A stretch of 64,000 nt of DNA. Origin: Planctomycetales bacterium 10988 (GTDB lineage: Bacteria > Planctomycetota > Planctomycetia > Pirellulales > Pb10988). This document shows, one piece after another, positions 46,232 through 55,288 of this stretch (positions are counted from its first letter, which is position 1; each line of letters begins with the position of its first letter). The stretch spans positions 3,128,709 through 3,192,708 of the forward strand of contig CP043547.1 in the NCBI GenBank assembly GCA_009664345.1, given 5' to 3'. Made by a program: the position numbers and the translations under genes. The notes beneath the pieces were generated by a model that worked only from the letters and a program-made list of their open reading frames with translations, did not search any database and was not told the origin of the DNA.

Positions 46232-46786
46232 ATGACCCTTCTCGTCCGCCATCTCCGCATGAAACATGTCGTGAATGAAGCGGAAGGCTATCTAGAGCTA
46301 GGAATGCCGGAGCACTCCCTCAAGGCGATTGCTCGGGCGACTGACTTGCTCTCTCCTGAAGAAGATGGTGAGCGGCTTCCCCGTTTTCATCGCCGTCTGC
46401 TTCTATTGAAAGGGGAGGCACTTCGTCTGTTGGAGCGCTATGAAGAGGCACTGGTGCCACTTGAAGAGGCAGCTCAACACGACCAGCAGAACCTGGAATT
46501 ACGAATTTCCATCGCTTGGTGTTACAAACGCGTCGATCAACTCGATCGGGCCATCGAAACCCTGGAAGGCTTTCAGGTGCTCGATCCTCAGCATGCCATT
46601 ATTCCTTACAACCTTGCCTGCTATTGGAGCTTGGCCGGAGATAAGGAACGGGCCTTGGCTTACTTGGAAACCTCGTTTCAAATGGATGAGAGTTTCCGCC
46701 AATTGACCGCTGAGGAGACCGATTTCGACGCCATTCGCGAAGACGAAGGATTTCAGTCCTTGACCAAAGGTTCGCTCAACGGATAG
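46232..46786 (+). CDS. Small TPR protein
   Basis: A 184-residue soluble protein composed of tetratricopeptide-like repeats (for example YEEALVPLEEAAQHDQQNLE and IIPYNLACYWSLAGDKERAL). It ends with ETDFDAIREDEGFQSL, a segment typical of TPR proteins with a final half-repeat. ATG 46232 has AAGGAG eight bases upstream. The partner is unknown. It has a strong bidirectional terminator downstream. Confidence 0.82.
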   Translation: MTLLVRHLRMKHVVNEAEGYLELGMPEHSLKAIARATDLLSPEEDGERLPRFHRRLLLLKGEALRLLERYEEALVPLEEAAQHDQQNLELRISIAWCYKRVDQLDRAIETLEGFQVLDPQHAIIPYNLACYWSLAGDKERALAYLETSFQMDESFRQLTAEETDFDAIREDEGFQSLTKGSLNG

Positions 46787-46852
46787 CCCGCTTTGATCCG
46801 CTTTGTGCTTCCCTGAGAAATGATTGCTGTCCGCCAACAAACCTACTGAATT

Positions 46853-46890
46853 AAAAAAAGGCAACGCTCAATGGAGAGCGTTGCCTTTTT
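46853..46890. terminator. Bidirectional rho-independent terminator
   Basis: GGCAACGCTC (46860-46869) pairs with GAGCGTTGCC (46876-46885); A-run on the left and T-run on the right serve both convergent genes. Confidence 0.95.
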
Positions 46891-46914
46891 GTTTGGCGTT
46901 TCGATAGAAATGAC

Positions 46915-48984
46915 CTATTCCGATAAGGCCCCTGATAATGGGGGAAGGGGCGGAAGTTTTTCGTCATTGCTGGTCGGCGGGCTGACGATCCCCGGATCGA
47001 GTTCATTTTCGAAATTATTCACTTCCGCCAACGAGACGTGCATGTTCATCATTTCATAAAGCACGAACTGATTCTCGGCAGGCGAGATACTTTCCGGGAA
47101 GGCCTCCACCAGGAGGCGGCGATTCACTTGACGCAAGTCGCTCAAAGTATAGCCTTGGCAGTCTGGGTCAAACTCTTCCGTATTGTAGCAATTCAAGACC
47201 TTTTGATCTTCTTCACTCGGCTTGATTTCGCCAAAGCGGTCTTCTTGATAGAAGTCCTTTTTTTGCAGCAGATCGTTGACCTCATCTAGGAGAAGAAATT
47301 GATCATCTGCCGAAAGTTCTTTTCCCTCGGCTAGTTCTTTCCAAAGGGCTTGGTTCTCTTCGGAGAAAGTCTGCCAAAGTCGCCCCGCCGGAGTAGATTC
47401 CTCAGAGGCTCCTGCGGTCAATTTTTTCGCAAGCTGTTGCCAGTCTTTGATTTCCAAAATGCTGATCAAACCGTAGCCTTTCGGTAATCGCACTGGGGGA
47501 ACCATCAATTGTCGCAGGACTTGATCGCGATAATCGGCCAGCAGGTCATAGACTTCTTGCCCGGTGATCAAGTCTTTTTTCAATTCCGGGAAACGATCCA
47601 AGACAAGCCGCCAGTATTCCATTCCCAGTTCATAGGAATCGCGGGCAGGCTCCAAATCCGCCTGAGCCGCCAACTTCTGACCTTGATAGAGATCGTGCCG
47701 AGCGGTCATCGCCTGATCGGTGAGTTCCGCTTGAGCACGTTGTTTCCAATAATCGAAGTTGACGATTTCCCGGTAGGTTTTGATCATTCTCGATCGAGCA
47801 TCCAGGTCTTCAATTTCCGTCACTAACGTAATCGCCTTGGCTTGTTTCTCTTCCGGCATCGCCATGGCGACGGTGCGATCGGAGACTTCCAGATGATCGC
47901 GGAGTTGTCTCGCTCGGCCACGTTGATCCTTCGGCAGAAGCCAAGACTTTTCACTGAGGATTTGTTTATCGCCTCGGGGGAGAAGATCGAATCGTTGTTG
48001 GGAAATTTCTTCTCGTAAGCCGGGGGCCATCTCTTCAAGTTCTTCGCGACGTTCGGCGAGCAGCGACTGGAGGCGTTCGAGTTCGTTCGCTCGGATTTCC
48101 CCAGATTCCGTATGGAAAACTTCTTCCCCATAGGAATCCTCGTCAGTGGACCATTCTCGATAAGCCCGGTCCCATGCCTGTTGAACAATTTCGCCGGTCA
48201 TACCGTCATTTTGTAAGGCCATTGAGTAGTACATATTGTTCAGCGGAGCCCGCGAATAAAAAACCATATCCGACGTTCCGCTGAAAAGACCAGGTCGGGC
48301 CTCCTCGGCAGCTACCGATTCGTTGTAATATTCCTTGCCCACCAGCCAATTGTCGCGTTCTTCGTAGGAGCGTTCTTCCGGGTGGATATCTGGATCGTTC
48401 TTGAACATCGATCGATAGAATTGCGTCTCGTCGGATTTTCCAATCTTTTGCGAGATCGTCCAACCCGTATCGTAGAGCAAAGAGGGGTGGTTATTGTTTT
48501 GATCAATGCCTTCTTTGAGGAAAGAGATTCCTCGCATAATCCAGTGATAGCGATCGCGATAGTCATCCCATTCGACCGAAACATTGTAGGAAACATTCCA
48601 CGATTGGAATCGCCAGACGGAAATAAAGTGCGGTTGCAAGCGGACAATGCTGTCAATCGCGGCCATCATGTTGGCCCAGTCTTCCTTCTTTTGGAATTCA
48701 TGGGCTTGCTTCCAGAGCAAATTGACCGCGACGCCACGCATTCCGAGAAGTGACAAACGTAAGGCATCGCTGGTGGGATCGAGCTCGCCCAGACTGCTTT
48801 GATGCAGTTGATATTGATGCCGCAATTGGGTGAGCTTGCCACCACTTTGCTGATCGAACTGCCCGTTCTCACTACTGGCCGGCATACTCAACCAAGCGAT
48901 GGGGAGCATCAAAAGGACCAAAATCCCCAGATAAACCAACTTGCGAGTAAAGCCCCGACGTTCCGTCAATGCTGTTTCACTCAT
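46915..48984 (-). CDS. Membrane-anchored protein encoded with an ABC-2 exporter
   Basis: A 689-residue protein with one N-terminal membrane segment (KLVYLGILVLLMLPIAWLSM). The large remaining part is mostly helical and Glu/Gln/Arg-rich, with several Trp-containing patterns such as FISVWRFQSWNVSYNVSVEWDD. It probably lies in the periplasm or paryphoplasm. No family is recognised. It is 17 bases downstream of the permease gene and clearly part of the same operon (ATPase, permease, this gene), so it may be a substrate-handling or coupling subunit of the exporter. Confidence 0.78.
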   Translation of the reverse strand: MSETALTERRGFTRKLVYLGILVLLMLPIAWLSMPASSENGQFDQQSGGKLTQLRHQYQLHQSSLGELDPTSDALRLSLLGMRGVAVNLLWKQAHEFQKKEDWANMMAAIDSIVRLQPHFISVWRFQSWNVSYNVSVEWDDYRDRYHWIMRGISFLKEGIDQNNNHPSLLYDTGWTISQKIGKSDETQFYRSMFKNDPDIHPEERSYEERDNWLVGKEYYNESVAAEEARPGLFSGTSDMVFYSRAPLNNMYYSMALQNDGMTGEIVQQAWDRAYREWSTDEDSYGEEVFHTESGEIRANELERLQSLLAERREELEEMAPGLREEISQQRFDLLPRGDKQILSEKSWLLPKDQRGRARQLRDHLEVSDRTVAMAMPEEKQAKAITLVTEIEDLDARSRMIKTYREIVNFDYWKQRAQAELTDQAMTARHDLYQGQKLAAQADLEPARDSYELGMEYWRLVLDRFPELKKDLITGQEVYDLLADYRDQVLRQLMVPPVRLPKGYGLISILEIKDWQQLAKKLTAGASEESTPAGRLWQTFSEENQALWKELAEGKELSADDQFLLLDEVNDLLQKKDFYQEDRFGEIKPSEEDQKVLNCYNTEEFDPDCQGYTLSDLRQVNRRLLVEAFPESISPAENQFVLYEMMNMHVSLAEVNNFENELDPGIVSPPTSNDEKLPPLPPLSGALSE

Positions 48985-49001
48985 GTTCTATCCTACCGCC
49001 C

Positions 49002-50798
49002 TTAGGCGACTTGTCGTAATTTAAGACAGAGATGGCCAATGATGATGACAATCAACGAATAGGTCACCCCACAGACAATGTTCGAGGCGAGTTGGCTGGC
49101 GTTGATATTGAATCCTTGAGCCACATAATCCGCCATGTTGTAAAGTCGAAAATCAGGCACGATATAAGTAACCGCGTTGAGCAACCCTCGCATGGCCGCA
49201 TCGAACATCTTCGTTGGGCCAAGATAAAAGCCGTTTGGCAATTCTACCATCAAGTTGCGATTGGTTAGAATCCGAATGAGGGCTTCCAACGGTCCACCGC
49301 CGTAGTTTTCCCCTTGAGCCAAGGTCTTGAGAGAATCCAAGAGATGACCACTCAGGGCAATTCCAATCGTTAAGGCCATGGCCACCGAACCACGCAAGAC
49401 CGTACTGGCCGCCACCCCGACGGAGAGAATCAGCAGCATTTGCAACCAAATTCCCGTCAGCCCTTTGACGAAGTTTAACGAAAAAGGGGCATCGCCAGCC
49501 CGGGCATAAACATCATAGCGGGCCATGCAGAAATACTGAGCACGCTCCTCACACCGGACTTCCATTTCCACTTTGCCATCGACGACAAAGTGCTTGAACA
49601 GATCAAGCGGGCCTTCTGGACTATCAACCGTTCGAGGAATGAACAACCGGTCGGTATAATATTCCTTAGCTCGGAACAAGATCGGGTTACTGGTCCGTCC
49701 ATCGGTCGGATTTCGCAAGCGAAGTGACCCCAGAATCCCGGAGTCGATGTCTCCCTTATAACTACGGTAGACCCCCAGGGTTAGTTCGAGTGGGACGCCG
49801 TTGGGGAATTCCTCTTCGTAAAGATCCTCAAAGGTCCAAATCCCCGCCGACCGCGTTCCCCCTTCGATGCAGGTTTTGTACTTCCATTCGGTTCCGACGT
49901 TGATCCCTTTGTCTTGCAATTCACCATTGCGATCGCGGAAGAGCAACGTTCCATAGCGAGGAACGCGGGCACGGAGGATACTCAACGGTTCGCCGAGTTG
50001 GACGATTTCTTCGCCTTGTTGGTTGGTGCGGACTTCTGCCCTGTGCGAGTGACCCGGTGTATCTTCCACATAGATATCGCCATTCTTATAGAAAAGCACT
50101 TCATGGCGATGCCCGTGTTTCATGGCGGTTCGACCCCGTTTGACGATCGGGTTTTCAGCCGTCGGGTCATAGTCCTCCAAGGCGATTTCCGACTCCCGCA
50201 AGACATGGGTATGATCCAACCCCCGCGAGACGAAGAAATAGCTAATGCCGCCCATCACCGCCAGCAAGATCGTTCCAGTCGCCAAAAATCCCAAGACTCT
50301 GCCTAAGACAATCTCATGCCGCCGTACGGGTTTGGCCACGATCAGCAGAATGGTCCGAGAGTTCAAATCGCTAGGTAAACTAAAAGCACTGAGGACCACC
50401 GAAAGGACAATCACCAGCACACTCATGGAAGTGAAGACGAAACTTAGATACATCTTCGCGGCGATATCGCCCCGGTTGTCAAGATACCACCCTGCAAAGA
50501 GGAGCAAGATCAGAAAAATCACCGCGACGACCAACACTCGGCGGTTGATCGATTCCTTCATCGCCAGCCAGGCCAAGGCCAGCACGCGACGCGGCGAGGT
50601 ATAAAACCAATCGCGGCAAATCTCGGAGAGAAAATTCTTGAGTTCACGACCCCCGGCGATCGGGCCATAAAGTGCCGTGGCCACCAGGTAAGCAATAATG
50701 AGACTCAGCACTCCCAAAATGCCCAAGGCAAGGAGCATTTGAAGGCCATAATGCAGAATGCCTTCGATTAACGGCAGGGTTTCTTGTTCGATGACCAT
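49002..50798 (-). CDS. ABC-2 type transporter permease
   Basis: A 598-residue permease with about six to seven membrane segments in two blocks separated by a large soluble domain (roughly residues 190-420). That large insert between membrane segments is unusual for ABC-2 permeases, and its DPTAENP, HRHEV and RVPRYGTLLFRDRNG segments look extracytoplasmic. It starts 87 bases downstream of the ATPase gene. The likely role is export of an envelope component or a regulated transport event; the substrate is unknown. Confidence 0.85.
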   Translation of the reverse strand: MVIEQETLPLIEGILHYGLQMLLALGILGVLSLIIAYLVATALYGPIAGGRELKNFLSEICRDWFYTSPRRVLALAWLAMKESINRRVLVVAVIFLILLLFAGWYLDNRGDIAAKMYLSFVFTSMSVLVIVLSVVLSAFSLPSDLNSRTILLIVAKPVRRHEIVLGRVLGFLATGTILLAVMGGISYFFVSRGLDHTHVLRESEIALEDYDPTAENPIVKRGRTAMKHGHRHEVLFYKNGDIYVEDTPGHSHRAEVRTNQQGEEIVQLGEPLSILRARVPRYGTLLFRDRNGELQDKGINVGTEWKYKTCIEGGTRSAGIWTFEDLYEEEFPNGVPLELTLGVYRSYKGDIDSGILGSLRLRNPTDGRTSNPILFRAKEYYTDRLFIPRTVDSPEGPLDLFKHFVVDGKVEMEVRCEERAQYFCMARYDVYARAGDAPFSLNFVKGLTGIWLQMLLILSVGVAASTVLRGSVAMALTIGIALSGHLLDSLKTLAQGENYGGGPLEALIRILTNRNLMVELPNGFYLGPTKMFDAAMRGLLNAVTYIVPDFRLYNMADYVAQGFNINASQLASNIVCGVTYSLIVIIIGHLCLKLRQVA

Positions 50799-50885
50799 CT
50801 TAGAATCGGGCTATTTCACTCTCTGGGGGGAACCAATCGCTGGGGTAAGATTCAAATCACTCTCAAGGGGAGAAATCTCAACACG

Positions 50886-51887
50886 TTAAGATTCGTCCGT
50901 TTTCTCAGGGGAACCGTTTTCGGAGGCCGTCTCGGTAGGCAATTCCCGCACCACGCGACGGCCAAGATGGTCATCACTTTCACGGACAATTCGCAAGAAG
51001 AGGTCTTCCAAGGTCGCCTTCGGATGATTGACGCCGACGAGTTCGCCATGGTGTTTGCGAAGGACGGCTTCGATCTCTTCTTGGGCTTCGTCGGAAAGGT
51101 CTTTGATCTGAAGTTGTGTAATATCCGTGACTTGCAACAACGAATCGACGCGACCAAGTTCCTTCAACTCCCCGCGATGCAAAATCGCGATCCGATCGCA
51201 AATGTCCTGCATATCGGCCAAGAGGTGACTGCAAAGAACGATCGTCTTGCCGCGAGCCTTCAATTCAAGGATGAGGTCCTTCATCTCTCGCGTCCCGATC
51301 GGGTCCAGGCCGCTGGTCGGTTCATCCAACAAAATGAGTTGCGGATCATTGATCAATGCCTGAGCCAACCCAATCCGCCGCGTCATCCCTTTCGAATATT
51401 CCTTCAAAGGACGGCGTTTTGCCCCTTCCAGCCCGACCAAATTGATCAGCTCCGCCGCGCGTTGCTTGCGAACTTTGGCAGGCATATTGAAGAGACGCCC
51501 ATAGAAATCGAGCGTTTCCACGGCATTCAAGAAGCGATAAAGATAAGACTCTTCCGGCAGGTAGCCGATTTTTTCGTTCTTGGCTTCATCAGTCGCCGGT
51601 TTGCCCAAGACCAGGGCCTGCCCATGCGTGGGGAAAATCAGCCCCAGCAGAAGCTTGATCGTGGTGGTTTTGCCGGAACCATTCGGGCCAAGCAAGCCAA
51701 AGATTTCTCCTTGCCGCACTTCCAAGTCGAGCGATTTCAACGCCCTGACCTTGGCTCGGCCCCAGAAGTCGCGATAAATTTTGGTAAGATTCCGCGTCTC
51801 GATCACCACTTCGGCCTGGGCTGGTCGCTCGGGTTCGGAAGAGGAGGCTGCGGTCATTTCAGGGGGGTCCGCCGTCTCGTTCGCCAT
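50886..51887 (-). CDS. ABC-2 type transporter ATP-binding protein
   Basis: A 333-residue ATPase with Walker [13 protein letters not shown], signature [15 protein letters not shown] and Walker [14 protein letters not shown]. The last 100 residues carry the C-terminal extension common in ABC-2 exporters ([10 protein letters not shown]... [15 protein letters not shown]). It heads the operon of the permease and the 689-residue membrane protein. A polysaccharide, lipid or gliding-related substrate is possible, but nothing in the sequence chooses. Confidence 0.9.
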   Translation of the reverse strand: MANETADPPEMTAASSSEPERPAQAEVVIETRNLTKIYRDFWGRAKVRALKSLDLEVRQGEIFGLLGPNGSGKTTTIKLLLGLIFPTHGQALVLGKPATDEAKNEKIGYLPEESYLYRFLNAVETLDFYGRLFNMPAKVRKQRAAELINLVGLEGAKRRPLKEYSKGMTRRIGLAQALINDPQLILLDEPTSGLDPIGTREMKDLILELKARGKTIVLCSHLLADMQDICDRIAILHRGELKELGRVDSLLQVTDITQLQIKDLSDEAQEEIEAVLRKHHGELVGVNHPKATLEDLFLRIVRESDDHLGRRVVRELPTETASENGSPEKTDES

Positions 51888-51995
51888 TCTTTCCCCTTTA
51901 AAATAGTAAAAGCAAAATGAGCAGGGTGTCAGTATATCCTAAACACCCAAGGGAAGACAGAAAGCAACCCCTGGGAGGTTCCGTGTTAAACGCCC

Positions 51996-52059
51996 ATGAT
52001 CAAAACCCGCCGGAGCGGAGCATGACTTGTTGCAAACAACATTCAAACATTTTGATCAT
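51996..52059. repeat. Dispersed inverted-end element, copy 6 (64 bp)
   Basis: Perfect 10-bp inverted ends ATGATCAAAA (51996-52005) and TTTTGATCAT (52050-52059). The middle differs from the other copies. Confidence 0.55.
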
Positions 52060-52347
52060 AAATATTAAATACAGTGTGGATCGCGTAGTTTAATCTGCTT
52101 TTTGGAGAAAAGCCAGTCGCCCCCAGCAAGCGCGACCAACTTTTCCTACGTTTTCCTAGACGAGTTCGTTCGCCAAATGTCGGGAACTTTTCTCAAGTTT
52201 AAAGGGGAAAGCAAGGAAGAACAGGAGCTTGTCGGCAAAAGCGAATCTGATCTTGACAATTTTTCCGACTTTTCTCAGAATACACCTGCCTCAAGCTGGA
52301 CGCATCTTTCGAGAAACGGATTCTCGAAACTCCAGGCCTCGGAGCCA

Positions 52348-52412
52348 GTGGCCAAAACTCGACCAATCAGGAACCTCCCAACCCAGGGAACCGGCCTGCA
52401 AGTTTTGACCTT
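52348..52412. repeat. Dispersed inverted-end element, copy 7 (65 bp)
   Basis: Begins GTGGCCAAAACT and ends TTTTGACCTT, preceded by GGAGCCA as in copies 2 and 5. It ends 42 bases before the alpha-CTD gene start. Confidence 0.6.
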
Positions 52413-52454
52413 TATCCACAATAAGATTTCATCCGCTTCATGGGAGGGAACCCA

Positions 52455-52745
52455 ATGGCCCGCACTCGCATTCCCCTCAGTCCTGCCGAAACCTACCAGC
52501 GAAACCTGACCGAACGCCTTGCCATGAGCACCGCGGAAATTGGTCTTTCGGTTCGAACCACCAACTGCCTGGAAGACCGCGGTATTTTCACAGTCGAAGA
52601 TTTGCTCAACTGCGAACCGGACGACCTGCTGAGCATCTCCAACTTCGGCGAAAAGACCCTCGAAGAAGTCTATCGCGCTTTGGAAACTGTCGGTTTCTAC
52701 CGCGACACCAAAGACCGCCAAACCCTGCTCAGCAGTGAAGGCTAG
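52455..52745 (+). CDS. Free-standing RNA polymerase alpha C-terminal domain protein
   Basis: A 96-residue protein that is almost wholly an alpha-CTD helix-hairpin-helix domain (about 25-82). Residues matching the UP-element contacts of E. coli alpha are kept: R34 (R265), N37 (N268), C38 (C269), G65 (G296), K67 (K298) and E71 (E302), with T68 for S299. It lacks the alpha N-terminal domain and cannot assemble into polymerase as an alpha subunit. ATG 52455 was chosen because GGAGGG lies six bases upstream; ATG 52440 overlaps that site. By inference it binds AT-rich DNA or competes with alpha at promoters. A strong terminator follows. Confidence 0.88.
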   Translation: MARTRIPLSPAETYQRNLTERLAMSTAEIGLSVRTTNCLEDRGIFTVEDLLNCEPDDLLSISNFGEKTLEEVYRALETVGFYRDTKDRQTLLSSEG

Positions 52746-52818
52746 ACAATACAAAATAAACACAAAGGCACAAAAAAAGCTTCGATGCCCTAGAAGCAAA
52801 CAACCTTCTCGACCAACC

Positions 52819-52862
52819 AAAAAAGTCCGCCAGCGAACCCCTTCTCGCCAGCGGACTTTTTT
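52819..52862. terminator. Bidirectional terminator after the alpha-CTD gene
   Basis: AAAAAAGTCCGC (52819-52830) pairs with GCGGACTTTTTT (52851-52862), with a smaller inner hairpin. It serves the plus-strand gene and the convergent one at 52946. Confidence 0.92.
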
Positions 52863-52945
52863 CTTTGACAAGGTGTTGTTTAGTTATGAACGCGGCCTAT
52901 TGATCACAGGCATAAGCAAAAAGCTTTGATTACTATTTAAAGAAA

Positions 52946-53431
52946 CTACTTTATCCATTTGGCCAGATAAATCCGATCGGGATCGATGATATCAAGAATC
53001 TCTTCCGTAGCCTCTGCGTTTTCGGCTAGCTTTTTTGTATTGAAAAGCCAGACTTCTTCTCGCACTGCTTGCTGACAATCTTCCAATAAAGAATGGCTTC
53101 CAGCTTCCATCTCTTCTGCCGAAACGCCTCCGTTCACCATTTGAAAGATCAGTTCTAATGCTGCTACTTTTACGAAGAAAGGTGGGTCCGAACCGATTAA
53201 CGCTGCAAGAAGTACTTTGATTGTTGGAAGGGCAGCTTGATAAAGTCCCCCTTGTACAACTACCGAATTTTCGATTCTCCAATAAGCTTCATCAACTTCT
53301 TTCACGGTCTTCGCTTGAATTAGCTTTCGCAGAGCAAAAGGGACATGCGTTGCTTTCCTGCACATGATTCTTAAGTTCTGCCAGTCATACTTTTCCAGCT
53401 CTCTTTCAAAGAGTGGTTTGGCTATTTTCAT
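52946..53431 (-). CDS. Helical repeat protein, possible immunity protein
   Basis: A 161-residue soluble protein with HEAT-like helices. Segments such as NSVVVQGGLYQAALPTIKVLLAAL and LLEDCQQAVREEVWLF resemble small proteins found beside polymorphic toxins as immunity proteins. No toxin gene is adjacent, so it would be an orphan. The gene is somewhat AT-richer than its surroundings. It lies 24 bases downstream of the cREC-like gene and may form an operon with it. The immunity idea is inference from resemblance. Confidence 0.68.
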   Translation of the reverse strand: MKIAKPLFERELEKYDWQNLRIMCRKATHVPFALRKLIQAKTVKEVDEAYWRIENSVVVQGGLYQAALPTIKVLLAALIGSDPPFFVKVAALELIFQMVNGGVSAEEMEAGSHSLLEDCQQAVREEVWLFNTKKLAENAEATEEILDIIDPDRIYLAKWIK

Positions 53432-53455
53432 TTAAAGTATATCCCGTTCCCTTGG

Positions 53456-53788
53456 CTACACCGCTTCTTGCTTTTTCCAGAATCGATCTGCATTGGACAA
53501 GGCAATCCGCATGTTGCGAGCCCCTTCAGGATTCGCTGAATGGATGGTCCAACGGAACCGTTTTAATTTTCCGTGATAGGCACATTCTTCAATCCATTTT
53601 GCAACATCATATCCGGTTTTCTCTGTTCCCAGATCGTGATCAAGAGAAATCCAGCAGACTGTATTTGTTTCTAATTTTTCAAGAGCCTCTTCTACGGTTA
53701 TCACCCAAGCCATTCCTGGAACGGCCCCAAACTTCTGCTGAATTCTGAAGTCTTCAGGGTCTCGTTCATCATCAAGCCACAGGTTCAA
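53456..53788 (-). CDS. Cyclic-phosphate processing receiver-like (cREC) domain protein
   Basis: A 110-residue protein with LWLDDERDP at the N-terminus and WISLDHDLG in the middle, the aspartate pattern of the receiver-like cREC family thought to act in processing of cyclic phosphates on nucleic acids or nucleotides. IHSANPEGARNM near the end is also typical. It starts with TTG at 53788: the frame has a TAG just upstream and no ATG or GTG. Codon use is AT-rich like the gene downstream. Function in this organism is unknown. Confidence 0.75.
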   Translation of the reverse strand: MNLWLDDERDPEDFRIQQKFGAVPGMAWVITVEEALEKLETNTVCWISLDHDLGTEKTGYDVAKWIEECAYHGKLKRFRWTIHSANPEGARNMRIALSNADRFWKKQEAV

Positions 53789-53920
53789 TTTATTATCTTT
53801 CTAAAGGTTCACCACTTGAAGGTTGCTTTTTTTGGCCCGGTGGGAATGATAGAGTAATCAAGTATTTTTGCTTTCCGTTTCGACACCAACCAAGAAATTC
53901 AACTTTCCAGGAGCTTAAGT

Positions 53921-55258
53921 ATGATGCGATTGTTCCTCGTTCCGGCGGTGTTTTCGGTCCTTTGTGTTGTGAGTTTCGCCCAGGAAAGCGTCTTCGACTC
54001 GGACACTTCTTCCTCTGCCGAGGTTCCTCTGACGCTGGCCATCAATGATGTAGCAGAAGAAAATGGAGAGCAAGCGAAACCGCTGCCGGCTTGGACGGGA
54101 TGGCTGGGGCCGGAACGAAATGGCTGGGTGAAGAACTTTCAACCCCCGCAAGCATGGCCGCAGGAACTCACCAAAGATTGGCAAATCAAGGTCGGCACCG
54201 GCTACGGTTCTCCGCTGGTCGTGGATCATCGCGTTTATCAACATGCCCGGCAAGGGAACGAGGAGGTCTTGTGGTGCCTCGATCTTTCCACTGGAAAAGA
54301 AATTTGGCGAAAGAGTGTCGAAACCCCGTTTAAAATCGGCGGCGGAGGCGAAAAACATGGCAAAGGCCCCAAGTCGAATCCTATCTACGCCGACCGAAAA
54401 GTCTTCACGCTCAGCATCACCGGAGTCCTGACCGCTTGGAATGCAGTGACCGGCGAGCAGATTTGGCAGGTCGACGAAAGCCCTCAGTTCGGCAAAAATC
54501 AACCATATTGGGGCGTTTCGACTTCGCCGATTATTGATGGCAATCGCATCATGGTTCATTTCGGCACTGACGAGACGGGTTATCTCACCGCACTCGATTT
54601 CGAAACCGGCAAGGAAATTTGGAAACACGGCGACGACGGCACTTCGTATTCATCGCCGGTTTTAGTGGAAATCGATGGCATTCGACAAGTCGTTGAATGG
54701 AACCACCGGGTGATTGTCGGCGTCGAAAGCAAGACTGGCAAGTTTCTCTGGGAGTTTCCTTTTCCGCATGTCGGTTCCAACCAAAACATGCCGACGCCGA
54801 TCTTCCATGAAGGTCAAATTCTCGTCGGGGGCGAAAACCGGGGCATTCTCAAGATCGAGCCGAAGCAAGAAGGAAGCGGCGAATGGACCGTGGAGCAAAA
54901 GTGGTTCCAAGAACGGGTCGCCCTCGATATGAGTACCGCCGTGATGAACGATGGCCTGCTTTATGGTTTTTCGCATTATAAACGCGGTCAGCTCTTTTGC
55001 CTTGATCCAGCATCGGGCGAGATTCTTTGGACCGGCCCCGGCCGCTTGGGCGATAATGTGATGTTCCTCTCGATTCCTGGCCAAATCGTCGCCCTGGTCG
55101 ATACCGGGGAGTTGATTCTCTTCGAGGCAACCGGTGAGGAGTACAAGCCTCTTCAAACCTATCAAATCGCCGAATCAGAAACATGGGCCCCGCCCGTGGT
55201 TCTCAAAGATGGCTTTCTCATCAAGGACCACGACACACTCACCTACTGGAAGTTTTAA
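53921..55258 (+). CDS. Secreted PQQ-type beta-propeller protein
   Basis: A 445-residue exported protein with a signal peptide (MMRLFLVPAVFSVLCVVSFAQ) and six to seven WD/PQQ-like blades, each with the pattern A-x-D-x-x-TGKEIW or similar (LDLSTGKEIWRKS, WNAVTGEQIWQVD, LDFETGKEIWKHG, LDPASGEILWTG). Lacks the cofactor cysteines of true PQQ dehydrogenases as far as I can see. In planctomycetes such proteins are common and mostly uncharacterised. AGGAG lies eight bases before ATG 53921; the next codon is also ATG. Confidence 0.88.
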   Translation: MMRLFLVPAVFSVLCVVSFAQESVFDSDTSSSAEVPLTLAINDVAEENGEQAKPLPAWTGWLGPERNGWVKNFQPPQAWPQELTKDWQIKVGTGYGSPLVVDHRVYQHARQGNEEVLWCLDLSTGKEIWRKSVETPFKIGGGGEKHGKGPKSNPIYADRKVFTLSITGVLTAWNAVTGEQIWQVDESPQFGKNQPYWGVSTSPIIDGNRIMVHFGTDETGYLTALDFETGKEIWKHGDDGTSYSSPVLVEIDGIRQVVEWNHRVIVGVESKTGKFLWEFPFPHVGSNQNMPTPIFHEGQILVGGENRGILKIEPKQEGSGEWTVEQKWFQERVALDMSTAVMNDGLLYGFSHYKRGQLFCLDPASGEILWTGPGRLGDNVMFLSIPGQIVALVDTGELILFEATGEEYKPLQTYQIAESETWAPPVVLKDGFLIKDHDTLTYWKF

Positions 55259-55288
55259 AGCTCCTTCCCAATTATCATTTGTTCTGCG

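Larger units (their letters stand above)
51888..52454. other. Intergenic region upstream of the alpha-CTD gene
   Basis: About 570 bases between divergent genes with two dispersed elements (51996-52059 and 52348-52412). A reading frame at 52102-52509 crosses the second element and overlaps the next gene; I do not support it. Confidence 0.5.

Noticed and set aside
50784-51920. A 378-codon plus-strand frame
   Set aside because: It is antisense to the ABC-2 ATPase gene, which has all its motifs; the long frame is a by-product of codon bias.
52102-52509. A 135-codon plus-strand frame before the alpha-CTD gene
   Set aside because: It crosses a dispersed element, overlaps the start of a well-supported gene and has no ribosome-binding site or recognisable content.
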